Source: Thalassia testudinum (taxonomy: Eukaryota > Streptophyta > Magnoliopsida > Alismatales > Hydrocharitaceae). Taken from it: DNA of 64,000 bases. This document shows positions 47,404 to 59,636 of this stretch, piece by piece. The stretch spans positions 20,753,501 to 20,817,500 of the forward strand of contig JAZHRO010000054.1 of the NCBI GenBank assembly GCA_037157565.1. Reading direction: 5' to 3'. Position 1 is the stretch's first letter; each line of letters starts with the position of its first letter. Both the position numbers and the translations under genes were made by a program. The notes under the pieces are model-generated. The model ran no database searches. It saw only the letters and a list, made by a program, of their open reading frames with translations, and had not been told where the DNA came from.

Positions 47404-48549
47404 AGGGTATCTTCTGGAATTGTAGGGGTGTCATGAATCTCCCTACCATCAACCACCTAAAATCTTCGATCCATGATCTCTCTCTGGACATCTTTTTCCT
47501 CTTTGAACCTTTTGTTGATAGGTCGCTAGCCACTGTTTTTAGGGATTCTATTGGGTTCAACAACATCCTGGCTGATGCCCTCTCTCCCAGTATCTAGTGC
47601 CTTTGGCAGAATTCTATTGACATGCCATGCCTCAAGCCATCTCTGTCAACTGCAGAACACATTCCTCCATGGTTTGCCTTACTAGTGTTTATGCCTCTTG
47701 TTTGGCTGATTCTCGCAAAGATCTTTGGGATCACCTTTCTCTCATCCACCCTTCGCTCCCTGCTTCCTGGCTGATAGGTGGGGACTTCAACTGCATCCTT
47801 AGGGCCACTGAGAAAAGTGGGGGTAACTCGTTCTGTGAGCCCCAAGCTGTTCATTTCCGTTCCTGGAAGGACTCTCTTGGTCTTCTTGAATTCCCTACCG
47901 ATGGTAATCAACTCTCTTGATGTAATGGTAGGAAGGGTAGCACTAGGATTTACCAAAAACTGGACCACGTTTTTGTCTCCTCTTCCTGTCTCTCCCTCCT
48001 ACAGGAAGCTAGATATTTATCCAGAAGGAACTCAAACCATGCCCCCATCCTCTTCTCATTTCAGAATACTTCTCCAACCAAACCTCACCCTTTTCAATTT
48101 CAAAATATGTGGATGCGTGATTTGAGTTTCAAAACTCTTGTTTCCAACATCTGGTCCTATTCAGTCATTGGCTCTTCCTCTAATCCTATTGATCTGTTTT
48201 ATTTCAAACTCTACACTCTTAAGAAGCCCTTCAACAATGGAACAGATCGACCTTTGGCGATATGCATTCTTTGGCTGGGTCCCTTGAGACTCGTCATGAT
48301 GATTTTGAGGCTAAACTCGCTTCCCACTGGGACGAACCTCTGCCGTTGAGCTCTTGGATATTCTTATCCAGCTTGACGATGCCCTTACTAAATTATCTAA
48401 TTTCCTTGCTCAAAAAGCCAAAATCCACTGGATCCACCATGGGGAGGGGAATAACGCCTTCTTTTTCGCTTCCATCAAGAAGCGTTTCACGAAACATAAC
48501 AATAACTCTTTCACCTCTTCGATTGGTGATGGCTCCTGGGACCGAGTAG
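47400..48549 (+). pseudogene. LINE ORF2 endonuclease domain, frameshifted
   Basis: Starts ATG 47,400 with GIFWNCRGVMN, the usual N-terminus of the APE-type endonuclease. It then changes frame (about 47,600) to IGGDFNCILRATEKSGG near 47,776-47,826. Next come a TGA at about 47,919, LDHVFVSSSCLSL near 47,960, and SNHAPIL near 48,040, where the family has SDH, so a catalytic Asp is lost. The linker AQKAKIHWIHHGEGNNAFFFASIKKR near 48,405-48,485 leads toward RT. It ends where LTR I was inserted. The domain nicks target DNA to prime reverse transcription. Confidence 0.85.
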
Positions 48550-49902
48550 TGAGGCGTTCAATTATGATTCATATAAAAAAAATGTCGTTGTTGTTGTAGT
48601 TTGTGTCACAAATACAAATCGTTATCGCGTCAATTTTATTTAATTACATAATTTTTATTTATTTATTCCAGGTCATTTAATGGGAGGCAATTATTGATAT
48701 ACATCACTCTCTAAGTCCAAGATTATTCTTTAATTCCAAAAATTATTAATTTTATATACAAACAATAATGAATGAATGAATGAATCCATAAAGAATGAAT
48801 TAAAGGTTTCATTATGTACAAAAAGATTCAATGAAAATTCTTGCAAAAATTTTCTTACAAACAAGCATCAAACAATACATAGATATATTCTATATATCCA
48901 TTTATAAGTTATATTACTAATATTCACATCTATATATAATACTAACTAATAATACATACCATACTGATAGGAACACCATCATAAGTCCTAACTAGCTCAT
49001 TTTGACCCAGAAAAGAGAACAAAAGCTCCTACATAACCAACTGGAGGTCCTAAGTCACTGAATAATCATTTTGAGATAAAAGCAAGAAACAATGGGAAAA
49101 CTGTAATTTTACCATTGCAGTACAACAACGGGTTTTCTCATGGGCTAAACATAGGTCAAATGGTCTTACCAAGATAAAAAGTAGGTTGGTTCAAACAGAA
49201 AAGGGTTCATGTGAATTCTAGGAATTAAATGACTTTTTGTAACCCTAAAACAGACCGACATGATTTAATAAGGTTCTGGTCAGGATAAAATTCACCTAAA
49301 TCCTCTAAAAATCATGGAAAAATATTCTCTAGGGTTTAGAACCTTCAATTTGTCCCTTGGAACCTATTTTGACCTAAATTAGGGTCTCAGTCAAATATTT
49401 GCCCTAAATTAGGTTTTTACATAAATTGCCCAGTCAAACATGGTCAAACCTAAAATCCAACTTCACCATTGGATTCCTTAGGTCTAAATTAAGTTTGTAC
49501 CAAAATTTGGACCTAAGGAAAATTCATCTTGACCTACTTTGCAAACAGGTCCAGTCCAATTATGTTTCTACTCCTATCTTTCGAAAACCTCTGTAGAAAC
49601 CCCCCTATCTTTGTCTTCGTTCTTTGCAATTAGGTCCCTCCACCATTATAGCGGAGGGAATCCTACTTCGGGGAGGTTTTGAGGGCAAGATCTCTCTGAT
49701 TTCTCAAAGAATCCCCTTCAAAATTGAAAGGGAGATTTTCTAAGAAATCTCCTCCAGTATGAACACAATCTAAGGCCCTATTTGGTACCCAATCTCTCAT
49801 GCGAATGCATGAGAGATTCGAATCTATATCAATCTTCCATCTTCAGCAAGCTTGCTGTGCTTGGAAGCTTAGCTTCCAAGCACGAATCCTTCCTCCAAGG
49901 CC

Positions 49903-49910
49903 TATATAAA
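49903..49910 (+). promoter_or_regulatory. TATA box of LTR L
   Basis: TATATAAA, at the same position relative to the downstream C-rich leader as TATATAA in F. Confidence 0.6.
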
Positions 49911-51114
49911 AGCATACCCAAATCACCCTACATCTGCTACGCTTGAAATTGGCCAAAGAATCCTTCAATTTCATCTCTTCCCCCTCCGGCCAGTGGCTCA
50001 GCAAGCTCTGGCGACCTCTCACTCTTTCTCTCGTCGCCCAACCACAATACTAGTGGCAGGGTTCTCTTCCTCCTGTTCATCCGAGTCGTGTTGCACCCGC
50101 CGACGCCTCTGCAGCCCTTTCATCGTTGTCGTTCTCCCCCCACTGAGTGTTTCGTCTCCGATGACGGCAACACGAGCCGGCCGCCATCTTTGCCTCCCCC
50201 TTCATCTATCTACGTCCAGCTAAGTCCTCTCTCCTTTCTAATCATTTCTCCCTCTTTATTTCTTGAAAATGCCCCTCGACGCACGCAATCACCGTCACCT
50301 TCTTCATCTCCGACCAGACCTCCGGCGAGGCGTCCCCGCCGCTCCGCACCTCCATCCGCCTCACCAACCACCCCATAAGCACCGCAACACCTCACTGATC
50401 CTAAACCCTCACTCTACTCACTGTGCCACGCCCCTAAAACACCCCCCAAGCACACCTACTCTCATGCACACAGGGTGCCCTAGGCACGCACACTCCGACA
50501 GCCCCACACCACGCCGACCCCCGCACTACATTTGTTGTGTCTCAGCGAACCTCCCTGAGCTTTCTGACGAGACCGCGAGGCCGTTTTCGTGTTGACAGGT
50601 TTAGAGGCCCGCCGCCATTGACGCACGCAAGCTGCTAGCTTGTAAGCTTCCTCCAGGTCTCCCTGCTCCAGGTGCACAGCCCCAGGTTGCACGGACTCTC
50701 CTCGCGCACAGCTCCAGGCAGGCAATTGGTTTCGAAGGACTTAGTAGCAGCTACAATCAAGCGCCATTGCCTGCTGCGGATGCATGCGAAGGGAGGTGGG
50801 AAGATAGTCCCACCTCAGAAATTTTGGAAGCGCCACAGCGGAATAAGAGGAAAAAGTGAATCAGGCTTATCGCCTCCTGACCACGAGGTGAAGTCCCACT
50901 CACCCTCTCACCGCCTTGTCCGTGACCCAATCCCCGCGGACCTGGTGTGACCTGTATACCCGATCTGCACTCCTCGCCCACCACAGCACGTTGGTGGGCC
51001 TGGTCCCGGGTGCGTATCCTACCAGATTACCCGAGAAGTGGCTCTGGGAGAGCGAGCCTAAGAGAGAAAGAGGAAGAGAGAGTGTGGGCGGGTAGAGGGT
51101 AGGTTTTGCTCTCA

Positions 51115-51430
51115 TAGGAAAGGAGAAGAAGAAGCCAAGGAAGAAGCTAAGGAAGGAGAAGGCAAGCCTGAAGAGGAAGAAAGCTAAAGTCAGGAGGAGT
51201 TGAAGGGCTGAAGAAGAAAGAGAAGAAGAAGGAGATAAAGGCAAAAGAAACGAAGGAGTCGCCAGAAGGAAAGAAAGAAGAAGAAGAAGAAGAAGAAGAA
51301 AGAGAAGAAGCTAAAGGCAGAAGGAAAAGGCACAGGCTCGAGAGCAGAAGAGAAAGAAGGAGAAGGAAGAAGAAAGCAGTAGCAAGAAAAGAACAGAGAC
51401 AAAGATCAAAGAAGAGAGAAAAAGAAGAAA
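51115..51430 (+). repeat. purine-rich tract in LTR L
   Basis: GAAGAAGAAG-type tract like those in E, F, G and P, including a pure GAA run near 51,280-51,300. Confidence 0.75.
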
Positions 51431-54400
51431 TAAAGCACTGTAGCATCCATAAGTTTAATATGTCTAATTCCCAAATCAGACGTCCATTTCTTGTGCTTGT
51501 CTTCATACATTGACCTCTTTGTTCTTCTGTGCTTACATGTTTGCATTACAACTCTAGTTTTCATTGCATGTTATATTCAATTTCTCAAAAGTTATGCTCT
51601 TGATTTTTAAACCCCAATTTGCTTCCTGTGTTCGACCTCGAACTTAAAATTTCGAGTAATAAAATCTATTTGTTTTCAAGTGATTTCAACTATACTACGA
51701 CGCATCGATTTTAAAACCTGATTTCACCTCGTGAACACATACTTGCTTAACTTAATATACTAAAGTTTATAGTAACATATATAGAAGCTACAACGACAGA
51801 TGCACACGTCGTTAGACTCCAGAAAAACTATATCCAAACTCTGAAGCAAAAACTAGGGTCTATAGCGACAATTACTTTACTTGTAGCGATAGTTTATTCT
51901 GTTAGTGAAAATATGAAGTTACTTATATACATATATATAGATGTATTACTTACCTATACATACTATACAACTTATTTTTTACTTATAAATATTATTTACA
52001 TCTACTATATATACAGATATACGTTATACCTATATACTTCTCTTCTTTTACTTCTTAATTTCTCTGTATCCTTCTTCTTCTTCTTTTATCCAAACACTTA
52101 GCCGTTTACTCTTTTGTGTTTAATGAGTCATTAGGGCCTTCTAACTTAGCAAAAATTTGTTAATTAGCGGGCACGCCTTTCGAGGGATACACAGCACCCG
52201 AGAGTGGGACCAGACCTCTACTGAGCATCCCTAGTTTCTTAATTAGGTAGCTTAATTACGTTTTCAGCTCAGATTTGATCTTAATCAAGCCCTAGCACAG
52301 TAAGCGACCCCCGGTTCACACACAATACTCATCACAACACATGCTCAGATATGCTCAGGTAAGTATGCTCAGTGTAAATGCTCGGTTGTTTCGGGCGCCC
52401 GACGCTCGTGACGACTGAGCTATGCACTGCAGAAAAACAACTTAAAGCGCTAAGAGCGCTCGCATGCCCACGATGTGGGACTATTCAGACGCCTGCGTAG
52501 TGATGGATTTCCAGCGGCTGTGCACAATTTTGCGATTTTGGCCCTCAATTCGAGGGCTATAATATATTATAAAATTAAATTAAATTATAGGATAATAAAG
52601 TATTTACATAGTAATACTTAATTGTACAATTAATTTAGAGTTTTAATTATATTTACTGTATAAATAAATTAGCTAAAGAATACTATTTATACATAGCTAA
52701 TTTTAGTTTTTATTTCTTAATTACGTATAAATTAGTTATTATCTGGTCTAATTGACCTTATACTAAGTTAGTATACATTTTTATTGTATTTTACAAGTTT
52801 AATTTCTATTTTATTTACATTTAATTAGCACATTTTTAGAATATTTCATTTGTAAATTAAGTTTAAATAGTATATACAATATAAATATACTTAAATTAGG
52901 TTAATTTACTTAAGATACAGTAATATACATATACAATATAAGTTAACTTAGTTTTAACTTAATCTACTAATTTATTTTAATTTAATCTAATAACTTAACT
53001 AATAAATTAATTATTTATTCTATATATATAAATAAATTATGATATAGGGTTAAATATGTTCATAATATATATATATAAATACGTATATACAGTATTATAA
53101 CTTAATATGGTTATTTATAGTGTTTACTAATTTATATAGCTTATTAGTACATATAAATTTGTTTAATTAATAATTAGTTATATAATTAAGATATATACAG
53201 TATAATCTAACTTAAATACTTAATTTACATACTACAATGTATACATAAGTTAGTTTTATTTTAAATATGTATAATTTACATTATAGATAAATAGGCTTAC
53301 AATATAGCACTTATAAACATAGTATACAAAAGATTTTTAGGTATTTTTGAGTTTGTTCAGCTTTTTATGGATTTTATATTTGTTATGGAGATAGGTGATG
53401 AGAGGGAAAGAAATAGATGAGGAGAATGAGATGTTTTTGGTCTTTTTATGTTTAGTTTCTTTTATTAAGTTTCATGGTATACATAACAATCGACTGGTAA
53501 ATTCTATCAAGTCAGGGGTTCGAATTGCCATGAAACTTGGTATACATTTAAAAACATACCTAATCTTCAATCAGATAGGTTTATTTTATTTTTTTATATT
53601 TTTTATATGATTTTTATTTAATTCCAAACTTCACTCATTCTAGGCCTTTTAACGATTTTCTAATGTGTGTTAAGACCTAGAATGGGAGTCAATTGGTTTA
53701 AAAGGCAATAAAATGCCTTTAACAGACTCAGTGTAATTTATAGCAAAGATCTAGACATCAAAGCATACAATTCTACATGGATTTCAACTAATTAAACTTA
53801 TTGAACAGTTAGGCTTAAAGTATAGCTGACAAAAGAGATTTAAAATAGATTACAAGCATTCAGTGAATTTAAAAATGGCTTCAAATTACATGAAAGCTTA
53901 TTTACAATTCAATACACCTTTAATACAAGCCAGCTATCTAACAATTAGGATCTACACCTCTGTCCACTAACTTCTCTACTGCTGCTGCAAACACAACAAA
54001 CAAGCAGCAGGCCATGCAGCAGCAAAGCAGCCTAAGGTTCATCCAAAGCAGCAACACAAACAACAGCAGAAGCTGCTGAACTTCAATTCACACAGCAAGC
54101 CAAGTTCTTCTTTAGACGTCTTAACTACTGTTGCACTTAATCTATCTGAAGAAGAGCAAGTCTGCAGCAAGGAAGAACCTCAATTCCAACTACTTAACAG
54201 CTTAAATTAGCCAATTAAATCCCAGATCAAACTCAAGACAGCCTATCAGGAATTCAAAGTGACTGTTTCAGGCTATTACTTAGCTAAGGTTTGGGGGAAT
54301 GTAGCTTCAATGGCAGCAATTTACTCTGACTACTGGGATTCAAAAGCACAAAACAAAAATCACTAAATCACATTTTGGCAAGGGTTTAAATTCACATAAA

Positions 54401-56356
54401 AACCATGCTCAGATGTTCAGCATCTTAAATCCAAGTTCCTTGTCGCAAATGTCACAGCCATTCAGTCCATAAAAATTGTTGATCTAACTCTTTCTAATGC
54501 TATAGACAGCATATAGAAAGGGTTAAGATCAACATAAGAAATCCAGCTGAATCCCAGGTTGCTACACATCTTAAGGGATATTGAGAATCCCTTAAGTGAG
54601 AATCAGACTCTCAGAAAAACAAATCAGATTAGAATCCCTAATAAAGCCTCAATCAACATGGTTGATCTTCCTTGGCTCTACAAGGCATTCAACACATTGA
54701 AATCCTCAAAAATAACATATCAGATTATGGCTCTTCTGAGGTGAATTATGACTTCAGAATCACCTCAGATTCCCAACCAATCAGTGAATTACATCAAAAC
54801 ACTTCAGTTTGCAAGATAAAAGCATTCAAAGTCCAAATGAATAAAAATCTTTGAAATCTGAATTCATAGAAAATCTAGCAAACTGATTCACTTTTTAGCT
54901 CAGATCAGGGGCTTTTGTGATAAACATGGGATTAATGGGAAGCCCCTAATGTGATTTTTTATGCTAATTTCAGATCTAAATTGGAAACCATTCAGATTTG
55001 AAATTAAATCTAATGAATGGGTGAATTGCGAAATACAAACCAAGGGAATCAGAAATGAGGTGAAAACATGTAGAGGAAGAACAAAATGAACAATGATTGG
55101 GTAAATTTATTCCCCTCTGATCTGGAATGATCAGAGGAGGTAAGGGGGGAAATTTCTATACTAAATCTACTCCTAATGCTACACTACAAGCATGCACAAA
55201 TCAACACTACTTCTAATTCTAATTCTACCACTAATCTATCTATCTAATGTTACATCCAATCTAGAAAGCGTTAAAACTACTCTAACAGGAAGAATGGGAC
55301 CTGTGGGTCCTTAGCCGGTGGCTAGGGAGGAAGAATGGAAGGAGATCGGCTCCAGTGGAGTGAAAAACCTGCCAGTGAGGCTTCTGGGTCGTCCTCAGGT
55401 GCTACGTGGTCCTTAGCGATGAGGGGAGTCGTAGAGAAGTCAGAGATTACACAGCCTGTGGCTGTGAAATCAGGGAATTGGTTAGGAGGAGAGGCTGGAG
55501 TGGAAGAACAATCACTAAGAAGGTAGGAGAGAGCGATCCCTTGCGCGCGCGACCAATGAGGTACTTAAGTAGCGATCTCAGTGACTCAGATCACCGCGCG
55601 AGTGAAAATAGGCGTGGATGGTAAGGGCGGCGAGGATGAGCGGAGAGAATGTGCGGGGCTTCCAAGTTGAAAACTGACCATAGAATGGGATCTGGGGGTT
55701 GCGATGAGCACACGCACCGATTCGCGTGAAGCTTCGACTAAGATCGAGCTGCAGATCAAGATCAAGAGAGAGCAGATGGTCAAGATGCACCGTGATCTAC
55801 CCACGAATAGTGCACACGTGGAGGCTCCAGGTGTCAGGTTTCTATTGGGTAATTTGCAGGGTCGACCCCTTCCACAAAGGGGTAGAAATTTTGCACAAGA
55901 GCCCGTAAGTGATAGGAAACAATAACTGAATGGTCCTTAAGGGCTTTCAAAGAGGTCCCTGCAGGTTACAAATGGGTCTGGGAAACTTTTCTAAAGAAGG
56001 AAATGTGATGTATAAAGGACCTAAATGTAAATTCTAAGTTTCAAGGCCTTAATGACGTCCAAATACCTTCAAGTTTTTATATGTGCTTAATTGAACTTTT
56101 AAGAAGTTAATTATACTTTTGATTTGAAGTTTTAAACTTGTTTGTGTGTTCAATTTACACTTAGATCATCATTTGACATTTTTCTCAAGGATATCTCAAT
56201 TTACGACCTAATTATGCAATCTTAACACAGAATTAATGTTTAGGTATTTTTCTTTGATTCCTACACTTAACCCTTTTTATGTGTTAATTTGGTATTGTTT
56301 AACACAGTTTCTAGCTTAACTTTAGCTTTTTAACTATGATGAGTAGCCACTCATCA

Positions 56357-56917
56357 GGCAGCATCTATGGTGACCTCCTTCTTCCGCAATCTTCTTTCTT
56401 TTGAAGGGATTGGTGATATTGACAACCTGCTTCAGGCGATCCCCCATATTATTTCCACTACGAAGTCAGCACTTCTTACCCAACTGTCTTCGGAAACTAA
56501 GATCTTTGACACCATTTCCCATATGCCATCCAATTCTATGTCGAGTCCGGATGGTTTTAATGAGGAATTTTACCACTCTTGTTGGGATATTATTAAAGGG
56601 GATGTGGTCAAGGCCATTGGCCATTTCTACTCTGATCACTCTACTCCAAGATCCTTTAATTCTAACTTCATTGCTCTTATCCCCAAAAAGCCCACTGTCA
56701 ATGACCTCTTGGATTTTTTCCCATTAGTCTTTGCAACGTGCTCTACAAAATTGCTTCTTCCATTCTTGCTTCCAGATTATCTACTCTCATGCTGAAAATC
56801 ATTTCCCTTGAACAAGCTAGTTTCATCCATGGTCGTTCCTTCTTTGGTCACATTTCTACTACTTTTATGCTTTCCCAACACTTGAACCACAAGATCCACG
56901 GCCCTAATAAGTCCACT
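56357..56917 (+). pseudogene. LINE ORF2, N-terminal part of reverse transcriptase
   Basis: Resumes directly after LTR I with ASMVTSFFRNLL. It continues with MPSNSMSSPDGFNEEFYHSCWDIIKGDVVKAI and NSNFIALIPKKP, typical of the plant LINE RT fingers region. A frame change near 56,735 leads to YKIASSILASRL and ISLEQASFIHGRSF. It breaks off after HKIHGPNKS at insertion M. The palm with the catalytic residues follows after M. Confidence 0.88.
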
Positions 56918-58610
56918 TTAGTGGATCATTATTCGCTTTAAGTACTCTTTAATTAGTTAATCTTAGTTGTTAATTAATTATGAGTTATATGGAAATTCAT
57001 CTTATTCTGCATATAATTTTATACATCAATTTTACACTTAATAACATATGATATGATAACATAATTGATTTGATGAATGCAGGTTAGGTGGAAGATTTCA
57101 GATGTCTATTTTTGCATCTATAAGATGTCTGGAGATAAGGTCGGATGTTTGGGAATCACCATCACAAACTCCTGACTCTACATTTTTTAAGACGTCTAGA
57201 GTGATAATCAGACATCTGATGAAGAATGAGTGGTTAGAGATGATTGCGACCAAAGGAAACCGAGGAGGATTTTTGTTTAAAAAGGAAAGCCACAGCAACC
57301 TTAGAGAGATCTCATCTTTCCCCTTTGCAAGGATCTACATCTTCTTCGCTCCGCCACCGTACATCCTATGGGCATTGTGGAACCTACATACACTGTCATT
57401 GAAGCATGCACGACGAATCTTCCCCTCCACTACCGCAATCGGCCGTGCGATGACAGCACACGGCCCATCGCCTAGCCCTCACCATCACCACCTTCATCAC
57501 CAACCCATCACCTTCTCCACTCACCATGTCCACCCTTCAACCGTAGACCATCTTCTTCCTCACCGTAGCCATCCCTCACCATCAAACCCACCATCACCAT
57601 AGCTGGCCAGCCACCCTCAACGCCCCTCTCCCACTCCAACACCACAACCTGCAACTTCCAGCCAACAACTCCACACCACCATCGTCGTCCCCTTTTTCTC
57701 CTTCATCTCCTTCTTCTTCGTCTTCCTCCTTATCTTCTCTTCTCCTCCCCTACTCCTACCGTCAATGAACCCATAACCCACCACCACCTCTCCCTCTCTA
57801 GCCACCAATCTCTTCTCCAACGCCACCAACAGACTCGCCAGGAGCCCACCGACGTCGCCTGCCAACCACGCTACCAACCTCCTCGATCAGTAGTCCTCCT
57901 GACCACCCATCGACGCCGACGAGGTCCACATCAATCGACCATCGCCGGCCACCACACATCAAGCCGTCACCACCGGCACGAAGGCCTCGACCCCACGCAC
58001 CTCCCCCGAGCTCCTAGTCACCGACGAGCTCTCCCTCGCGCACCAGCCGCCGCAAGAGATCCTCTATTTTGGATCTAATTAAAAATTACAAGTCCTGCCA
58101 TTGTGAGAAACACTATTCTTTTATTTAATATCTTAATTTATTGGGTGCATTTGCATGAATATCCCTCTATTCTATGTGAATTATTTATAGCTGGATTCTT
58201 CTCATGAATGCTATTAAACATGGGATATTGATTACAATGAACAAGGTCTCTTTTATTGGAGATTAATATTTACATTGATATCCATTGCCAAGATCACTAT
58301 TTAACTGGGAATTAGGTTGTGGTGATTTTGCATATAAACACCTACATTGCTGATCAATTATTTAGAATAAGAGCTTATGTGAGAAAATGAGTTGCGCTAA
58401 GTAATATGCACACCCGTTGAGTTTCCTGAATAATTGACGCACCAATCACTAGTCCAATGGGCTAATTCCTCCCTGCAGATACGACCTAACTATTTTCGTG
58501 GTTAGATTTTGAAAATTAAATATTTTGAAAAGCGATTTTCTACCACTCGACTAAATACAACGACGTGTCATTTTATGTTAAAATTTTTATTGAAAACGAA
58601 AATCGCTCTT
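56918..58610 (+). mobile_element. M: LTR-like insertion in the LINE RT
   Basis: About 1.69 kb that interrupts RT between HGPNKS and NMIFQLYLRKAFD. It has AGACGTCT variants at 57,100-57,215, a CACCATCACC-rich stretch at 57,480-57,600, and CTCCCTGCAGATACGACC (about 58,469) followed by an AT-rich end. That order resembles the 3' part of the other LTRs. Candidate flanks are CTTTA (56,916-56,920) and CTTTC (58,608-58,612), but TG/CA termini do not fit them. It is probably a solo LTR of a further family; limits are good to about 5 bases. Confidence 0.55.
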
Positions 58611-59636
58611 TCAAGCTCCAACATGATTTTTCAATTATACTTGAGGAAAGCTTTTGATCGTGTGGAATGGGAAGCTCTTTTTCATATCCTCAGTAAGTTT
58701 GGCTTCTCTGATTATGCCATCAACCTCATCAAATGTTTTATTCAGCACAATGGTTCTTCCATCTTGGTTGATGGCTACTCTAGCCCTTTTTTCAAGGTTT
58801 CTCGAGGCTTGAGACAAGGTGATCCTCTATCTCCATTCCTCTTTGACATCTTCATGGAACCTTTCATCCGGAGTATCAAAGAGTTGGCTTTCCACAGCCA
58901 GATCTCCCCCTTCTCCATCAAGAGAGGAGTCCCTTCTCTTGCCCTACTTTATGCAGATGACATCATTCTTTTTAGGAATGGGAGCCTTAGATCCATCTCT
59001 AAACTCAAAGTCTTCATTCAGAATTTTGAATCTCAATTTGGCCAAAGACTCAACTTGTCTAAGTGCTTTTGCTTTGTGGGAAAGCACTTCCCTCTTAGCT
59101 GGCTTTCTCGTATTCTTTATATTACTAGTTTCCTGTTGGGCTCTTTCCCCTTCACCTACCTCAAATGCCCTATCTTCACTAGCTGTGCCAAAATCTCTTA
59201 TTTCCAGCCTCTCATTGATAAAGTCCTCTCTAAACTTTCTGGTTGGAAAGTTAATCTCCTTTCGCACGCAACCAGACTTCTCCTCATCAAACATGTTCTC
59301 ACTTCTATCCCCATTCACATCCTGGCAGCCATTGAGGCCCCCAAAACAATCATCAGGAGAGTGGAGTCTGCTCTTGCTAATTTCTTTTGGGGCTCTTCTG
59401 ATTCTTCCAAGCATCATCACTGGATCACTTGGAACCAAATCTGCCACCCTACTCACTGCAGAGGTCTTGGGGTCCGTAATATCTCCTTGGTCATCCATGC
59501 CTTCAAAATGAAACGTGTCTGGGACATTCTTTTTGGTGACTCTCCTTATTCTACCTTGATGAGAAATCTTTATGGTCATCTCTCCATCTCCTCTCCTCGC
59601 CTCCCCCCCAGACTCAAGCCTCTGGCAAAGGCCTAG
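58611..59636 (+). pseudogene. LINE ORF2, palm/thumb of reverse transcriptase
   Basis: Open to 59,636. It begins NMIFQLYLRKAFDRVEW (first catalytic Asp in KAFD). Then come GLRQGDPLSPFLFDIFMEPF and the active-site box LYADDIILF with YADD at 58,950-58,961, intact. RLNLSKCFCF and the thumb (LSKLSGWKVNLLSHATRLLLIKHVL) follow, and then the linker IEAPKTIIRRVESALANFFWGS. The upstream codons of the open frame belong to insertion M. A stop at 59,634 precedes the zinc-binding part. Confidence 0.93.

Larger units (their letters stand above)
48965..51737 (+). mobile_element. L: Athila-type solo LTR inside I
   Basis: Perfect 5-bp flanking repeats CATAC (48,960-48,964 and 51,738-51,742). 2,773 bp, from TGATAGGAACACCATCATAAG to CTCGTGAACA. 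Collinear with G and F: TATATAAA at 49,903-49,910, a GTGAAGTCCCACTCACCC block near 50,888, purine tract 51,115-51,430, CAGACGTCC at about 51,478, CTTCCTGTGTTCGACCTCG near 51,622. Confidence 0.9.
48550..56356 (-). mobile_element. I: minus-strand long Athila-type LTR inside the LINE, split by L
   Basis: Read on minus it starts TGATGAGTGGCTACTCATCA (56,356) and ends AATTGAACGCCTCA (48,550), about 5.0 kb without L. Collinear with J from end to end. The LINE flanks AGTAG (48,545-48,549) and GGCAG (56,357-56,361) fit a 5-bp duplication with two transitions. LINE homology stops and resumes exactly at these points. No internal region, so a solo LTR. The AT-rich block is at about 52,550-53,330. Small frames inside are not genes. 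Confidence 0.82.

Noticed and set aside
58944..59579. 211-codon minus-strand frame opposite the LINE RT
   Set aside because: Antisense shadow of a well-identified RT; no independent signal.
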